Source: Alkalimarinus coralli
GTDB lineage: Bacteria; Pseudomonadota; Gammaproteobacteria; Pseudomonadales; Oleiphilaceae
Reading direction: 5' to 3'
Assembly (NCBI RefSeq): GCF_023650515.1
Contig: NZ_CP096016.1
Coordinates: 1,636,001 to 1,700,000, forward strand
Length of the DNA stretch: 64,000 nt
Shown one piece after another: positions 41,777-50,927 of this stretch. Position numbers and translations under genes: made by a program. Below the pieces are notes generated by a model. That model made no database searches, had not been told where the DNA came from, and saw only the letters and a list, made by a program, of their open reading frames with translations. Positions within the stretch are counted from its first letter, which is position 1, and each line of letters opens with the position of its first letter.

Positions 41777-42604
41777 ATGGATCGCATTGCTCAAGCACTT
41801 AAACTTGCTAAAGAAGAACATACGTTAGACATGCCAAAAAGTCGTGCTAACGTCTCACCAGCTACCGGCTATAGTGGCGCAGAAGGAGACCCGCTTTCTC
41901 CAGAGTCTGCACCAGTAAAAACCATTGAAATCCCAGAAGACTTTTTGCGTAAACAGAAAGTTATCAGCAGCTACTGGGAAGAACCGATTGCCGATGCATT
42001 CAGGCTGTTAAGGACAAGAATACTTCAGCGAATGAGTCAGAATGGCTGGAAAAGTTTAGGGATCACCAGCGTTGAACCCAAGAACGGCAAGTCACTGACG
42101 ACCATTAACCTGGGTATTGCGATTGCCAAAGAACCCGGCCAATCGGTTATTGTTGTGGATACTGATTTCAGACGGCCCAGCACTCACCAGTACTTTGGCA
42201 TAGAGCCTGAAAAAGGCATAGAGGACTTTTTGCTTAATGGTGCAGCCGTTGAGTCCTTGCTATTTAGCCCGGGCATTGAAGACTTTGCGGTACTCCCCTG
42301 CTCCGAAAAAATTCGGGGAGGCCCGGAATTACTTAAGTCACCTAAAATGCTCGAACTTGTAACAACGTTGAGAAGGCTGCACCCAAACCATATTATTATT
42401 TATGATTTGCCCCCTATTCTCATAGGTGACGATGCAATCGCATTCTCTACATTTGTTGATGCAATGTTATTAGTGGTCGAAGATGGCGTTACTCAGGATA
42501 AATCACTAAAACAGGCAAAAGAGTTGCTTTCGGGTGTTAACTTAATAGGGACCGTTTTGAATAAAGCGCCAGGGAACGGCTCCAATTATAAAGACTATTA
42601 TTGA
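41777..42604 (+). CDS. Bacterial tyrosine kinase (BY-kinase), Wzc C-terminal/CpsD type
   Basis: A 275-residue ParA-like ATPase with a deviant Walker A (EPKNGKSLTTINL, near 101-113), Walker A' VVDTDFRRPS (near 130), and Walker B IIYDLPPILIGDDAI near 210. The C-terminus ends NYKDYY, a short tyrosine cluster for autophosphorylation. It partners the preceding Wzz-like protein in a split Wzc arrangement, controlling polymer length through phosphorylation cycles. It is 12 bases downstream of that gene. Matches the PEP-CTERM-associated tyrosine kinase group. Confidence 0.9.
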   Translation: MDRIAQALKLAKEEHTLDMPKSRANVSPATGYSGAEGDPLSPESAPVKTIEIPEDFLRKQKVISSYWEEPIADAFRLLRTRILQRMSQNGWKSLGITSVEPKNGKSLTTINLGIAIAKEPGQSVIVVDTDFRRPSTHQYFGIEPEKGIEDFLLNGAAVESLLFSPGIEDFAVLPCSEKIRGGPELLKSPKMLELVTTLRRLHPNHIIIYDLPPILIGDDAIAFSTFVDAMLLVVEDGVTQDKSLKQAKELLSGVNLIGTVLNKAPGNGSNYKDYY

Positions 42605-42695
42605 GGCAAAACAGAGTTATAGAATGAACCACTACTACTCTCTAAAGCCTCTGAACTAATTTGGCCTGTCATAATGCAGACCAGGAGTTTGGGAA

Positions 42696-43544
42696 ATGTA
42701 CAATCAATATTACCATTTTAGAGATAAGCCCTTCTGCATTTCGCCCGATCCCGATTTTCTTTTTCTAACTCAAAAACATAAAAAGGCATTAATGCTGATG
42801 CGCTACGCCTTGGCAACTCAAGCCGGGTTTGCGGTTATAACGGGGGAAGTAGGTTCAGGGAAAACGACATTGATTTCAAAAGTGATCTCCCAGGACTCGC
42901 CGAACCTGACCATTGGTGTTGTCAACAATACGCAATGTACTGACGCGCTCGAGTTACTTCAGTGGATTTTATTTGCCTTTAACCTCGACTACTCCGGTAA
43001 AAGTCATGTTGAACTCTACGATACGTTCACAAAGTTTTTAATCAAAGAGTACTCTGAAGGGCGTAATGTTGCGATTATTATCGATGAGGCACAACACCTT
43101 GGAATGAAACTGCTAGAGCAAGTCAGGCTGTTGTCGAACCTCAACTCAGGCAAACATACCGCATTACAGTTTTTGATTGTGGGACAGCCAGAACTTAGAG
43201 ATCAGTTGGCGAAACCTGAGTTTCAACAGTTTACGCAACGGGTTATTGTCGACTACCACCTCGGCGCTTTAAACTTTATGGAAACAACAGGGTACATACG
43301 CCATCGGCTGTTAACAGTAGGCGGTAGCCCCTCTTTGTTTTGTGAAGAAGGGATGCACCTGATATGGGAACACAGCGGCGGTGTGCCCAGGATCATTAAT
43401 GTGCTTTGTGATCTATCGCTGGTATACGGATATTCGGCGCAGCTGAAAGATAAAATTTATCCGTGCATTATTAAAGAAGTACTTCATGATAAAGGTATGG
43501 AAATTCCAACCCTGAAACAGGTGCAGAAAGAAGGCTCCATGTAA
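42696..43544 (+). CDS. AAA ATPase of the ExeA/GspA type, EPS-locus subfamily
   Basis: A 282-residue AAA ATPase starting MYNQYYHFRDKPFCISPDPDFLFLTQKHKKAL, the shared N-terminus of the ExeA family. It has Walker A GEVGSGKTTL (near 51-60), Walker B VAIIIDEAQHL (near 127-137), and the sensor region FLIVGQPELRDQL. It lacks the peptidoglycan-binding and membrane parts of ExeA, so it resembles the short ATPases found in EPS/PEP-CTERM loci. The role is not known, possibly assembly of the export complex. Last gene of the export operon. Confidence 0.9.
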   Translation: MYNQYYHFRDKPFCISPDPDFLFLTQKHKKALMLMRYALATQAGFAVITGEVGSGKTTLISKVISQDSPNLTIGVVNNTQCTDALELLQWILFAFNLDYSGKSHVELYDTFTKFLIKEYSEGRNVAIIIDEAQHLGMKLLEQVRLLSNLNSGKHTALQFLIVGQPELRDQLAKPEFQQFTQRVIVDYHLGALNFMETTGYIRHRLLTVGGSPSLFCEEGMHLIWEHSGGVPRIINVLCDLSLVYGYSAQLKDKIYPCIIKEVLHDKGMEIPTLKQVQKEGSM

Positions 43545-43553
43545 CGAGCCTTC
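43530..43553 (+). terminator. Hairpin at the end of the export operon
   Basis: GAAGGCTC at 43530-43537 pairs perfectly with GAGCCTTC at 43546-43553, with the TAA stop codon in the eight-base loop. There is no T-run, so it may act as a bidirectional barrier or 3' stabiliser between convergent genes. Confidence 0.5.
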
Positions 43554-43578
43554 CATCCAGGGAGATTTCATCCACGTT

Positions 43579-44931
43579 CTATGCGGGTTCTCTCATCGTA
43601 ACGAACTCTTCAGCGGCCGTTGGATGTATACCGATGGTCTCATCAAAATGAGCCTTGGTGGCACCCGCTTTGATAGCAATGGCTATACCTTGCATGATTT
43701 CGCCCGCTTCAGGCCCTACCATATGGGCACCGACAACTCGATCACTCTTTACGTCAACAATCATTTTCATAAAGGTTCGTTCGTTTCGGCCAGAAAGTGT
43801 ATGTTTCATTGGGCGGAACTCTGACTTGTAAATATCCACCTCTCCAAACCGTTCACGCGCCTGAGTTTCAGTTAACCCGACCGTCCCTATCGTTGGCTGG
43901 CAAAACACCGCTGTCGGTATGTTTTCGTAATCCATATCAATGGGCTTGCCAGCAAATAGGTTTCGTGCGAGCGCCATTCCTTCTGCAAGGGCAACGGGCG
44001 TAAGCTGATACCCACCTTTTACATCACCCACTGCGAAAATATTTTTGACCGTTGTAGCAAAATTACTGTCGACCTTAATATTGCCCGCTTCATTGACTTC
44101 GACTTCGGTATTTTCAATGCCAATATCTTGCGTATGCGCTTTTCGCCCGGTTGCTGCGAGCACTAAACCAGTATTGATAGTGCAGCCATCTTCAAGAGCG
44201 ACACTATACGCCTCTCCAGCTTTCGTAATTGAGCGGATGTTATTGTTGAAAACAAGCTTAACGCCTTTTTTCTCAATCTCATCTTTGGCAAATAAGCGTA
44301 TGTCTTCATCAAACCCGCGCAGAAACAGCTCTCCTCGATATACCAGTGTTGTATCGACTCCTAAGCCATTTAGAATCCCCGCCAGCTCTACAGCAATATA
44401 ACCGCCGCCCAGTACGATGGCAGATTTTGGTAATTCGGGTAAGAAGAAAAATTCATTCGACGTAATCGCATGCTCTGAGCCTTCAAACTCTGGTACATAC
44501 GGCCAACTCCCTGTCGCGATAGCAATATATTTTGCGGTATAAGTCACCTCTCCAATCGCAACGGTATGGTTGTCAACAAAGCGTGCGCGTCCGTTATGAA
44601 CGGTAACGCCTGCACCTTCAAGTAAATTATTATAAATTCCATTTAACCGATTGATTTCATTTGTTTTATTATCTCTAAGGGTATTCCAATCGAAATTAAG
44701 ATTGCCGCTATTCGTCCAGCCAAAACCTGCACCATCCTCCAGGTCTTCGGCAACGTGTGATGAGTACACAAACAGTTTCTTAGGCACACAACCCACATTA
44801 ACACACGTACCACCCATATAACGGTCTTCTGCAACCGCGACTTTAGCACCCAGGCCAGAGGCAATGCGTGAGAGGCGAACACCTCCTGAACCTGCACCAA
44901 TGACAAACAGGTCATAATCGTATTCAGACAT
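43579..44931 (-). CDS. gor: Glutathione-disulfide reductase
   Basis: A 450-residue flavoprotein that reduces GSSG with NADPH. FAD site DLFVIGAGSGGVRLSRIA (about 7-24); redox-active CVNVGCVPKKL with Cys43 and Cys48; NAD(P) site AIVLGGGYIAVELAGIL near 175; second FAD motif IFAVGDVKGG near 305; and the C-terminal dimer-interface FDETIGIHPTAAEEFVTMR with the catalytic His. Length equals the E. coli enzyme. It is convergent with the EPS export operon and 42 bases downstream of the GNAT gene on the minus strand. Confidence 0.96.
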   Translation of the reverse strand: MSEYDYDLFVIGAGSGGVRLSRIASGLGAKVAVAEDRYMGGTCVNVGCVPKKLFVYSSHVAEDLEDGAGFGWTNSGNLNFDWNTLRDNKTNEINRLNGIYNNLLEGAGVTVHNGRARFVDNHTVAIGEVTYTAKYIAIATGSWPYVPEFEGSEHAITSNEFFFLPELPKSAIVLGGGYIAVELAGILNGLGVDTTLVYRGELFLRGFDEDIRLFAKDEIEKKGVKLVFNNNIRSITKAGEAYSVALEDGCTINTGLVLAATGRKAHTQDIGIENTEVEVNEAGNIKVDSNFATTVKNIFAVGDVKGGYQLTPVALAEGMALARNLFAGKPIDMDYENIPTAVFCQPTIGTVGLTETQARERFGEVDIYKSEFRPMKHTLSGRNERTFMKMIVDVKSDRVVGAHMVGPEAGEIMQGIAIAIKAGATKAHFDETIGIHPTAAEEFVTMREPA

Positions 44932-44973
44932 ATTGAGGAACTTCCTAAGTTTCAGTTTGCTACGAGATAAGTA

Positions 44974-45612
44974 TTAAACCGGGCAGCTACGGGGTTTAAA
45001 TAAAACAGTCTCGGTAAATTCACCCAGTTGAATTTCACCCACTTTGTTGTAGCCCATAGACTCATAAAATTTGAGGTAGCGGGTATTGCCTGTATCGAGA
45101 CCAATACCACATGAACGAGGATTTTCGCTACAGAGTTTTTCTACCGCGCTAAGCAACATCCGCCCATACCCCTTTCTTTGGTGAGAAGCGTCTACGCCCA
45201 TTAATGGCAGTTCATGATGCTCAGTCCCTGGGAGGGCATCTTTTACTTGCGTATGGTATTCAATATAACGACGTGTGGAGCTTAGACCCGCAGTCAACAT
45301 CATTCTGATACGCCAGTTAAACTGCTCTGCCAGATTAAGTCTTACCGTGGGGCTACCCACTAGCGCTATACCCACTAGCTTATTATCCACACTGAGCCCT
45401 ATTACATCCTGTCCATTAGCAAAATGGAGATCGATCAATTCCCTGATCGTGGCACGCACTCTCTGATCATATCCGGCACGAGACGAGTCGAATAAATATT
45501 TAAATGTTGGCTCATCACGGTATGCGTGATAAAGAATTACCTTTGCTTCTGTCGTTGCAGCAGGGTCAAGTCTTACAACTTCTACCTGTTCACATTCCGC
45601 AGTGTCTGTCAT
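44974..45612 (-). CDS. GNAT-family N-acetyltransferase
   Basis: A 212-residue GNAT protein. The acetyl-CoA binding motif A is HHELPLMGVDASHQRKGYGRMLLSAVEKL (about 133-160, R/QxxGxG/A pattern), followed by GIGLDTGNTRYLKFYESMGYNKVG, the motif B region. Substrate unknown; close relatives act on small molecules, not on protein N-termini. Transcribed towards gor, away from the T2SS operon end with only 35 bases between. Confidence 0.88.
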   Translation of the reverse strand: MTDTAECEQVEVVRLDPAATTEAKVILYHAYRDEPTFKYLFDSSRAGYDQRVRATIRELIDLHFANGQDVIGLSVDNKLVGIALVGSPTVRLNLAEQFNWRIRMMLTAGLSSTRRYIEYHTQVKDALPGTEHHELPLMGVDASHQRKGYGRMLLSAVEKLCSENPRSCGIGLDTGNTRYLKFYESMGYNKVGEIQLGEFTETVLFKPRSCPV

Positions 45613-45647
45613 TATTGTTCCTCCGGCATTGGCTTATAGCGAATCTG

Positions 45648-46172
45648 CTAACCTTTCAGCGTTAACCGAACGTTAACCAGTCCACCTTTCTCGTCCTTGT
45701 CTAAAGAAACCTGTGATACCTTAATGTTATAAGCTGTATCCAGATCCCTTAGCCAAACTATGATCGTGTTAAATGGTACTTTTTCTAACCAGACTCTGAC
45801 CTTTCGGTCACCTGATGGTTCGAATCTCTTTAACTTTATTTTATGTTTTTGCGCGTTAGCACTCACCGTTGAGACTAATGTCTGGCTATCCATAATTTGC
45901 GATGAATTGCTTCCTGAGCTCGATGCGAGTGACTTGGCAATGCCCTTATTCGCATTAACCCAGCTTAAAAGCTCTTTGCTACTTGTCAGGTTGGCGGCTT
46001 GGTCTTTAGCATAATTATGAGCAGGAGACCAGACAAGGAAATAGAGCACAGCCAGTGCAAGCGCAATAGACAGCACTAATAATGCCTGCTGATCCCCTTT
46101 GGGCAGCGAGCCCAATTGTCGTGTCGCTGAAACAACTGCTGGCGTATTTTTAATTTTGTTTATAATTGACAT
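45648..46172 (-). CDS. gspM: Type II secretion system protein M
   Basis: A 174-residue bitopic protein with a short cytoplasmic N-terminus, one membrane segment (ALLVLSIALALAVLYFLVW, about 30-48) and a periplasmic ferredoxin-like domain. GspM links GspL to the inner-membrane platform. It is the last gene of the operon, 2 bases after gspL. No gspN or gspO follows. The call rests on size, topology and position as much as on sequence. Confidence 0.88.
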   Translation of the reverse strand: MSIINKIKNTPAVVSATRQLGSLPKGDQQALLVLSIALALAVLYFLVWSPAHNYAKDQAANLTSSKELLSWVNANKGIAKSLASSSGSNSSQIMDSQTLVSTVSANAQKHKIKLKRFEPSGDRKVRVWLEKVPFNTIIVWLRDLDTAYNIKVSQVSLDKDEKGGLVNVRLTLKG

Positions 46173-46174
46173 CG

Positions 46175-47473
46175 TTAACTGCCCGTGACGCTTAAGCGCC
46201 CTCTTACACTATTTTGCTCATTAATTGCAGAACTGATTTTTGCACCTAGCCCTGCATCAGTCAGGCTATTTTTTAGCTGGTCAAGTTGTTGAAAGGAGCT
46301 GGCTCTTAGTTCAATGGTAAGCTCCTGACGCTGGTCGCTGTAGTTCACGCTCTTAAATTCGACAGCCTGGTTATTGGGCAACTTTGAGTATTGGTATCCG
46401 GTTTCACTCAATAATGCCAGAAAATCCACACTCCCTTGAGCGCTACTCGCTGAATTAAGCTTACCTTGAAGCGTTCGTCTAAGATTGTTAACCGAAACTC
46501 TTCGTTCACCTGGGAATAACTTTTTATACTCCTGCAATGCCTGTTGCTGATATTTTTCAGCTTCCTGCTGGTAGTAATAACCTTTACCAATATCAACGCC
46601 AACCTGTAAAACGAACCAGATGGCGGCTACGGCGGCTACAGCTTTCCATTTCTTTAATGAAGGCGCTGCTGCGCTAGCTATTTTAAAGTCGCCTTGGCAG
46701 AGGTTTATGCCTTTAGTACCTTGTTGAAACCAGGATTCGCATAAGAGGTCGATCATGGGGACATTCAAGTCATGGCTAACCCACTCAAAGCCTTCTGTCT
46801 GCTGGAGTTCTGCCATGACCAATTTAAGTGAGTCGAGCTGGCTCGGTGGTATATAACAACTAACTTGCTTCTTATGTTCGTCAGCAGGTTCATCATCCAA
46901 TAATACAGACTCAAAATAGCTGACCAAGTTAAATAACTTAACGCGGCTTACGGTGCCTGGTTTTATATCGACCAACGCCCAATCATCTTCGAAGCCGATG
47001 ACCGCATCTACTCCCTGTAACGGCAGCAGTGAAGCATCGCTATAGATCGCGCTAACAGGGTAACCCGTATTGGTTAACGCCTCGAAGTAGGATTCAAACC
47101 GTTTATAGTTGATTACTTCGACCGCATAGCTGCCGTTACTTAACTTTTCACCCAATGCGATATGAACACTATCAATATCTTCTGCCAGCTGCTCTTCAAC
47201 GGCAAACGGTAACGCCTGCTGAACGAACCGAGATTGTTTACCCGGTATTGAGACCTGAGTCGAGTTGATCATATTGGCGGGGATCAGCCCGATTATCTGG
47301 ATTTCATCAATCGAGTTTTGATCAAGCAGTTGCTGAACGTCATCGAACTGCGCCGCTACACCACCCGCTAACTTTTGCCCGCCAAGCGCATAGAGCGCCC
47401 ATTGAAAGTCCGACAGCGTTTGTTCTTCAGTTTCGGGCAACGACAGTGCTCGAATAAACAACTTGTTTGGCAT
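46175..47473 (-). CDS. gspL: Type II secretion system protein L
   Basis: A 432-residue protein with a cytoplasmic actin-like N-terminal domain (about 1-260, IPGKQSRFVQQALPFAVEEQLAEDIDSVHIALG is typical), one membrane segment near 275-292 (AVAAVAAIWFVLQVGVDIG) and a periplasmic ferredoxin-like domain. The N-terminal part recruits the ATPase GspE to the inner-membrane platform. The gene lies 80 bases after gspK and directly before gspM. Confidence 0.92.
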   Translation of the reverse strand: MPNKLFIRALSLPETEEQTLSDFQWALYALGGQKLAGGVAAQFDDVQQLLDQNSIDEIQIIGLIPANMINSTQVSIPGKQSRFVQQALPFAVEEQLAEDIDSVHIALGEKLSNGSYAVEVINYKRFESYFEALTNTGYPVSAIYSDASLLPLQGVDAVIGFEDDWALVDIKPGTVSRVKLFNLVSYFESVLLDDEPADEHKKQVSCYIPPSQLDSLKLVMAELQQTEGFEWVSHDLNVPMIDLLCESWFQQGTKGINLCQGDFKIASAAAPSLKKWKAVAAVAAIWFVLQVGVDIGKGYYYQQEAEKYQQQALQEYKKLFPGERRVSVNNLRRTLQGKLNSASSAQGSVDFLALLSETGYQYSKLPNNQAVEFKSVNYSDQRQELTIELRASSFQQLDQLKNSLTDAGLGAKISSAINEQNSVRGRLSVTGS

Positions 47474-47552
47474 TATTGCTCTCTTTATATCCCTGAAATC
47501 TTTTCGGGTTTATTACATTTAGGTCAGTTGCCGCTAATAACCGTGTGACGAG

Positions 47553-48569
47553 TTACTGAGTTAGCACCTCTATCGGCTTAGTAATAATATACTTTCGGCC
47601 TTGATCACGCGACATTAGCGTCATTTCCCCTTTACTATTCTCACGGTAAAGTACCGAAACCAACCGGCTTACTCGATCACCCAAGGTTATTTTTGATGAT
47701 ACCTGAAAAAATTCAGTATTAATTGACAAAGGGCCTTCGAGGTTTAAACCCGCGTACTCGGGCAGCGCTTTAAATTCGTTAATGTCTTTAAATGGTTCGT
47801 TATCTCTATGACTAATTATAGATGCACCTTCTGCTTCGGATAACGTTTTTTCTTTTGGTAGTGACCGTATTATTTCCGGTGTACAGGTATTAACATTGAT
47901 TCCGTTCACGCCTACCGGCAACGCGGTAACATGAGGTAGGAGCTTTTGGTATATCTCTTCAGTAACTCCATCTACCAACATCAACTCAGACACCGAATGA
48001 AACGGTTGGTTACTTGTTCTATAGGGTTTTTCTTTAATCAGGTACTCGCCTTCTTCTGCCCCATCGGCACCATCAATTTCGTTATTGGCATCTATCCAGT
48101 CGATCAATTTCTCAACCTTTAGTTCGGGATATCCCAGAACGATAAACAGGTTATTAAACCGGTCTATTGCGACTTGGTTTTTAGAGCCATTTGAATTCAC
48201 CAGGCTATTGATATTTAACTTGCTTTGCAGGTCATCAAGTTGTGCCTCAATAACAGCAGAATCGACAGGTAAGCTAACGGCGTAAGTCCAATTTTCTTTC
48301 AGGTCATCTGCATACACGCCTTCTTTTTTATCTTCTTCCCAGTCCGCAAACAAAATCTCGCGGGCATACTGTTCAGCACTTAATGCGTATTCATAACCCT
48401 GACTCTGCATTAGGGTATTTGCCGCTTTTTTAATAAATAGACTTTGCCTGGATATCATGCCACTGGCTAAAATCGTTACCAACGTGGCTACAAACAGCAC
48501 CATCATAAGGGCAACGCCTTTTTGGCGTAGAGGTAGCGCACGGGTGATGATTTTGCTCTTAGCTTGCAA
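47553..48569 (-). CDS. gspK: Type II secretion minor pseudopilin K
   Basis: A 338-residue minor pseudopilin. The prepilin-type leader reads RQKGVALMMVLFVATLVTIL with cleavage after Gly18 and no Glu at position +5, as usual for GspK. The large alpha-helical insert domain includes LQSKLNINSLV and GINVNTCTPEIIRSLP, the conserved GspK motifs. It caps the pseudopilus tip with GspI and GspJ. It begins 80 bases after the gspJ stop. Confidence 0.93.
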   Translation of the reverse strand: MQAKSKIITRALPLRQKGVALMMVLFVATLVTILASGMISRQSLFIKKAANTLMQSQGYEYALSAEQYAREILFADWEEDKKEGVYADDLKENWTYAVSLPVDSAVIEAQLDDLQSKLNINSLVNSNGSKNQVAIDRFNNLFIVLGYPELKVEKLIDWIDANNEIDGADGAEEGEYLIKEKPYRTSNQPFHSVSELMLVDGVTEEIYQKLLPHVTALPVGVNGINVNTCTPEIIRSLPKEKTLSEAEGASIISHRDNEPFKDINEFKALPEYAGLNLEGPLSINTEFFQVSSKITLGDRVSRLVSVLYRENSKGEMTLMSRDQGRKYIITKPIEVLTQ

Positions 48570-48649
48570 TGCGTTTAACCCATTGGGAGAGATGGCTTAA
48601 GTAACTACTCATTGACATTAGATCAAATTGCCTCTTCTTGGTTACTGTT

Positions 48650-49420
48650 TTATTGATTATTGTCAGTCTGGTTGCTGTTGTTTCCATTCTCAGAACCGTT
48701 TCCACCCGTTCCTTCATTTCCGTCACTGCCATTGCCAGAGCCAGAGCCATTGCCAGAGCCACTGCCAGAGCCACTAGCTGATAAGTCGATATACTGTGGC
48801 ATATCATACAGCCTGACTAAAGAGCCAAAGTAGCGATGCTCAATGGTAATTTCTACGGCTTTAGGTAATAGGTTATTCTCAATATTTTGCCCAGTGCCTG
48901 CCGCTTGCTGTTCGGGCCAGCTATCAATCCACTGGTTGTCGCTCTTCATAAATCGCAGGGAGATAGTGTCTATATCGTCCATCAAAACCTGAAACACACT
49001 TTCGCTATCCTGCGCGCGATCCAATACCGTCCAGTAATGGCGCAGCAACTCCCCATCTACCAGCTCGTATGCAACGCGTTGAAGGTCGCTTCTAGCATCA
49101 CCCATGGGGTTGCGCCATCCCGCCCGAGTAAATTCAACCAGGTAGAGCTGATTTCTGTTGGTCAATGCAGGCTGAACATCGCCGTACTCGTCTCTAATGG
49201 CTCTCGTCGTTAGTTGCTGAATATCTCTAGACAAAATCAGCATCAGCTTATGGAGCTTCTCGAATCGCTCACTGTTATTTTGAGTAATGTTCTGGGCTCT
49301 AATTGTGCCACTCATTAGCTGCCACGTGCCCAACCCTATCAGGGCTGTAATGCCGATTGCAATCAGCACCTCAAGTAACGTAAATCCGCTCTGTTTGTGT
49401 GACCTGTTGAAATTAGTCAT
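48650..49420 (-). CDS. gspJ: Type II secretion minor pseudopilin J, with Gly/Ser/Asn low-complexity tail
   Basis: A 256-residue pseudopilin with leader HKQSG|FTLLEVLIAIGITALIGLGTWQLMSGTIRAQN (cleavage after Gly12, Glu+5 present) and the GspJ core, with VAYELVDGELLRHYW and the EITIEHRYFGSLVRLYD region. The last about 45 residues are unusual: repeated SGSGSGNGS-like units followed by an NGNNSNQTDNNQ tail, encoded by short imperfect repeats near 48715-48780. Family members normally end soon after the core, so this tail looks like a recent repeat expansion. Its start overlaps the end of gspI by one base. Confidence 0.93.
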   Translation of the reverse strand: MTNFNRSHKQSGFTLLEVLIAIGITALIGLGTWQLMSGTIRAQNITQNNSERFEKLHKLMLILSRDIQQLTTRAIRDEYGDVQPALTNRNQLYLVEFTRAGWRNPMGDARSDLQRVAYELVDGELLRHYWTVLDRAQDSESVFQVLMDDIDTISLRFMKSDNQWIDSWPEQQAAGTGQNIENNLLPKAVEITIEHRYFGSLVRLYDMPQYIDLSASGSGSGSGNGSGSGNGSDGNEGTGGNGSENGNNSNQTDNNQ

Positions 49421-49851
49421 TAATGGAGACCAGCGTACCCAGAAAACGTCAGCACTTGATTTCCTTCTTCAAACTGATCATCGCTTAGTTTATGAAAGAT
49501 CACTAAATCAACTCGATTCACAAAAGGGTTTTCGGTCTTAGTAACTTTTGAAACTAATTTCCAATGCTCATTTGCAAATTCTATATCTTGTTTAGACTCT
49601 CTTGCCTGAGGTAACCCTTCACTTAAACGAACTTCTGCCATTTTATTTTCGGCGATCCAGTTAGCCATCATTTTAAGCCTTATTCGTTCATACTGTGCAA
49701 TATTTTGCGAAGTAGCTTTTAAGATCACTGCAGCCACAAAGACAAATATTGTTACTGCTACCATCACCTCTAGCAGTGTAAACCCTTTTGTTTTGCTGAA
49801 AGTCTTTTTACTGCCATAGCCAGCAACACATCCCTTCTTATACTTAGCCAT
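49420..49851 (-). CDS. gspI: Type II secretion minor pseudopilin I
   Basis: About 143 residues from ATG 49851 (a GTG at 49857 is also possible). The leader is long and basic, ending SKTKG|FTLLEVMVAVTIFVFVAAVILKATSQNIAQ with Glu+5. AENKMAEVRL is the conserved GspI segment. With GspJ and GspK it forms the pseudopilus tip. The start overlaps the end of gspH. Confidence 0.93.
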   Translation of the reverse strand: MAKYKKGCVAGYGSKKTFSKTKGFTLLEVMVAVTIFVFVAAVILKATSQNIAQYERIRLKMMANWIAENKMAEVRLSEGLPQARESKQDIEFANEHWKLVSKVTKTENPFVNRVDLVIFHKLSDDQFEEGNQVLTFSGYAGLH

Positions 49852-49853
49852 CG

Positions 49854-50417
49854 TCACTCATCTTCCCTGCCGGGCTCGATCAACTTTATATCTTCCAGCC
49901 CGTCCGATGAAATAAGATATTGGCCATCTGAGTTCTTTTCTACCTGCAGGCTTATAGTAAACGGGGTTACTTCGCCACTAGACAACAACATCATGTCTGG
50001 TTTTTTCAGGTTTTCACCCTCTTTACCTAAAATCTTATTCTCTTCACCATCTCGACGAAACTCAATCGCAAGCCACTCAGGGAACTCTCTGGGTTTCAAG
50101 ACATCAACACCAGAGTCAGACCATGTTAGTTTCTCTTCATCATACTCAAGAAACTGATAGCCCTCTTCATCAATACTAAAACCGATTTCAGTATTGGACA
50201 AAACCGCCTCGTCAGAGGCCATCCTCAATAGTGCGTGTAACCGTTCCGCTTCATTTTCAAGCTCGCGCTGCAATTTACCGCTTCCAAGCGTGAAAACAGC
50301 CACGCCGGTGAGGAGCCCTAACAGAACCATGACAACAAGTATCTCTATCAGGGTAAAGCCCCTCACATTTAACCCTGATGAGCAGCCCGCTTTGGTTTGA
50401 GTTATTGAAGTGATCAT
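49854..50417 (-). CDS. gspH: Type II secretion minor pseudopilin H
   Basis: From ATG 50417 (TTG at 50426 is less likely) 187 residues. The leader ends NVRG|FTLIEILVVMVLLGLLTGVAVFTLG with Glu+5. LENEAERLHALLRMASDEAVLSNTEIGF is the typical GspH helix and strand. It connects the tip complex to the GspG fibre. 27 bases after the gspG stop. Confidence 0.93.
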   Translation of the reverse strand: MITSITQTKAGCSSGLNVRGFTLIEILVVMVLLGLLTGVAVFTLGSGKLQRELENEAERLHALLRMASDEAVLSNTEIGFSIDEEGYQFLEYDEEKLTWSDSGVDVLKPREFPEWLAIEFRRDGEENKILGKEGENLKKPDMMLLSSGEVTPFTISLQVEKNSDGQYLISSDGLEDIKLIEPGREDE

Positions 50418-50444
50418 GATGTACAAAAATAGCCTTATAATTCG

Positions 50445-50882
50445 CTACTCTTTTACATCCCAATTACCAATATCTGCGCCTTCTTCTTCGCCCCCTTCTT
50501 TACCGTCTGAGCCTAAAGAGTAAAGATCAAAAGCGCCGTTCACGCCTGGGCTAATATATTGGTACGGATTACCCCATGGATCTACAGGGACGTTCTTCAT
50601 ATAACCATCTTTGTTCCAGTTTTTGGGTTCTGGGAAACCACTGGGTTTAGAAACCAACGCTTCCAAACCTTGTTCAGTACTCGGATAGCTAAAGTTATCG
50701 AGTTTATACAGATCAAGCGCATTCGATATTTCGCGAATTTGGGTCTCCGCCACCGTCACTCGTGCCTGCTCACCTCGACCAAGAATATTGGGTGCTACTA
50801 CCGCGACCAATAACCCTAGAATAACCATTACCACCATAATTTCGATTAAGGTAAAACCTTGTTGCTGTTTAATAGTGTTCAT
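50445..50882 (-). CDS. gspG: Type II secretion major pseudopilin G
   Basis: From ATG 50882 145 residues (a TTG start at 50897 would add five). Leader MNTIKQQQG|FTLIEIMVVMVILGLLVAVVAPNILG, with Glu+5; TEQGLEALV, GYMKNVPVDPWGNPYQYISPG and YSLGSDGKEGGE are the diagnostic GspG calcium-loop region. It forms the pseudopilus shaft. Both conserved Asp residues of the Ca site appear present. Confidence 0.97.
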   Translation of the reverse strand: MNTIKQQQGFTLIEIMVVMVILGLLVAVVAPNILGRGEQARVTVAETQIREISNALDLYKLDNFSYPSTEQGLEALVSKPSGFPEPKNWNKDGYMKNVPVDPWGNPYQYISPGVNGAFDLYSLGSDGKEGGEEEGADIGNWDVKE

Positions 50883-50927
50883 TTTATTTAATCTCAAAAA
50901 TATTATTACGAAGTATTGTTTTTAAAA

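Noticed and set aside
48715-48785. Short repeats that could look like a CRISPR or tandem array
   Set aside because: They are coding repeats within gspJ (Gly/Ser/Asn tail) with no spacers; no CRISPR or cas genes are in the window.
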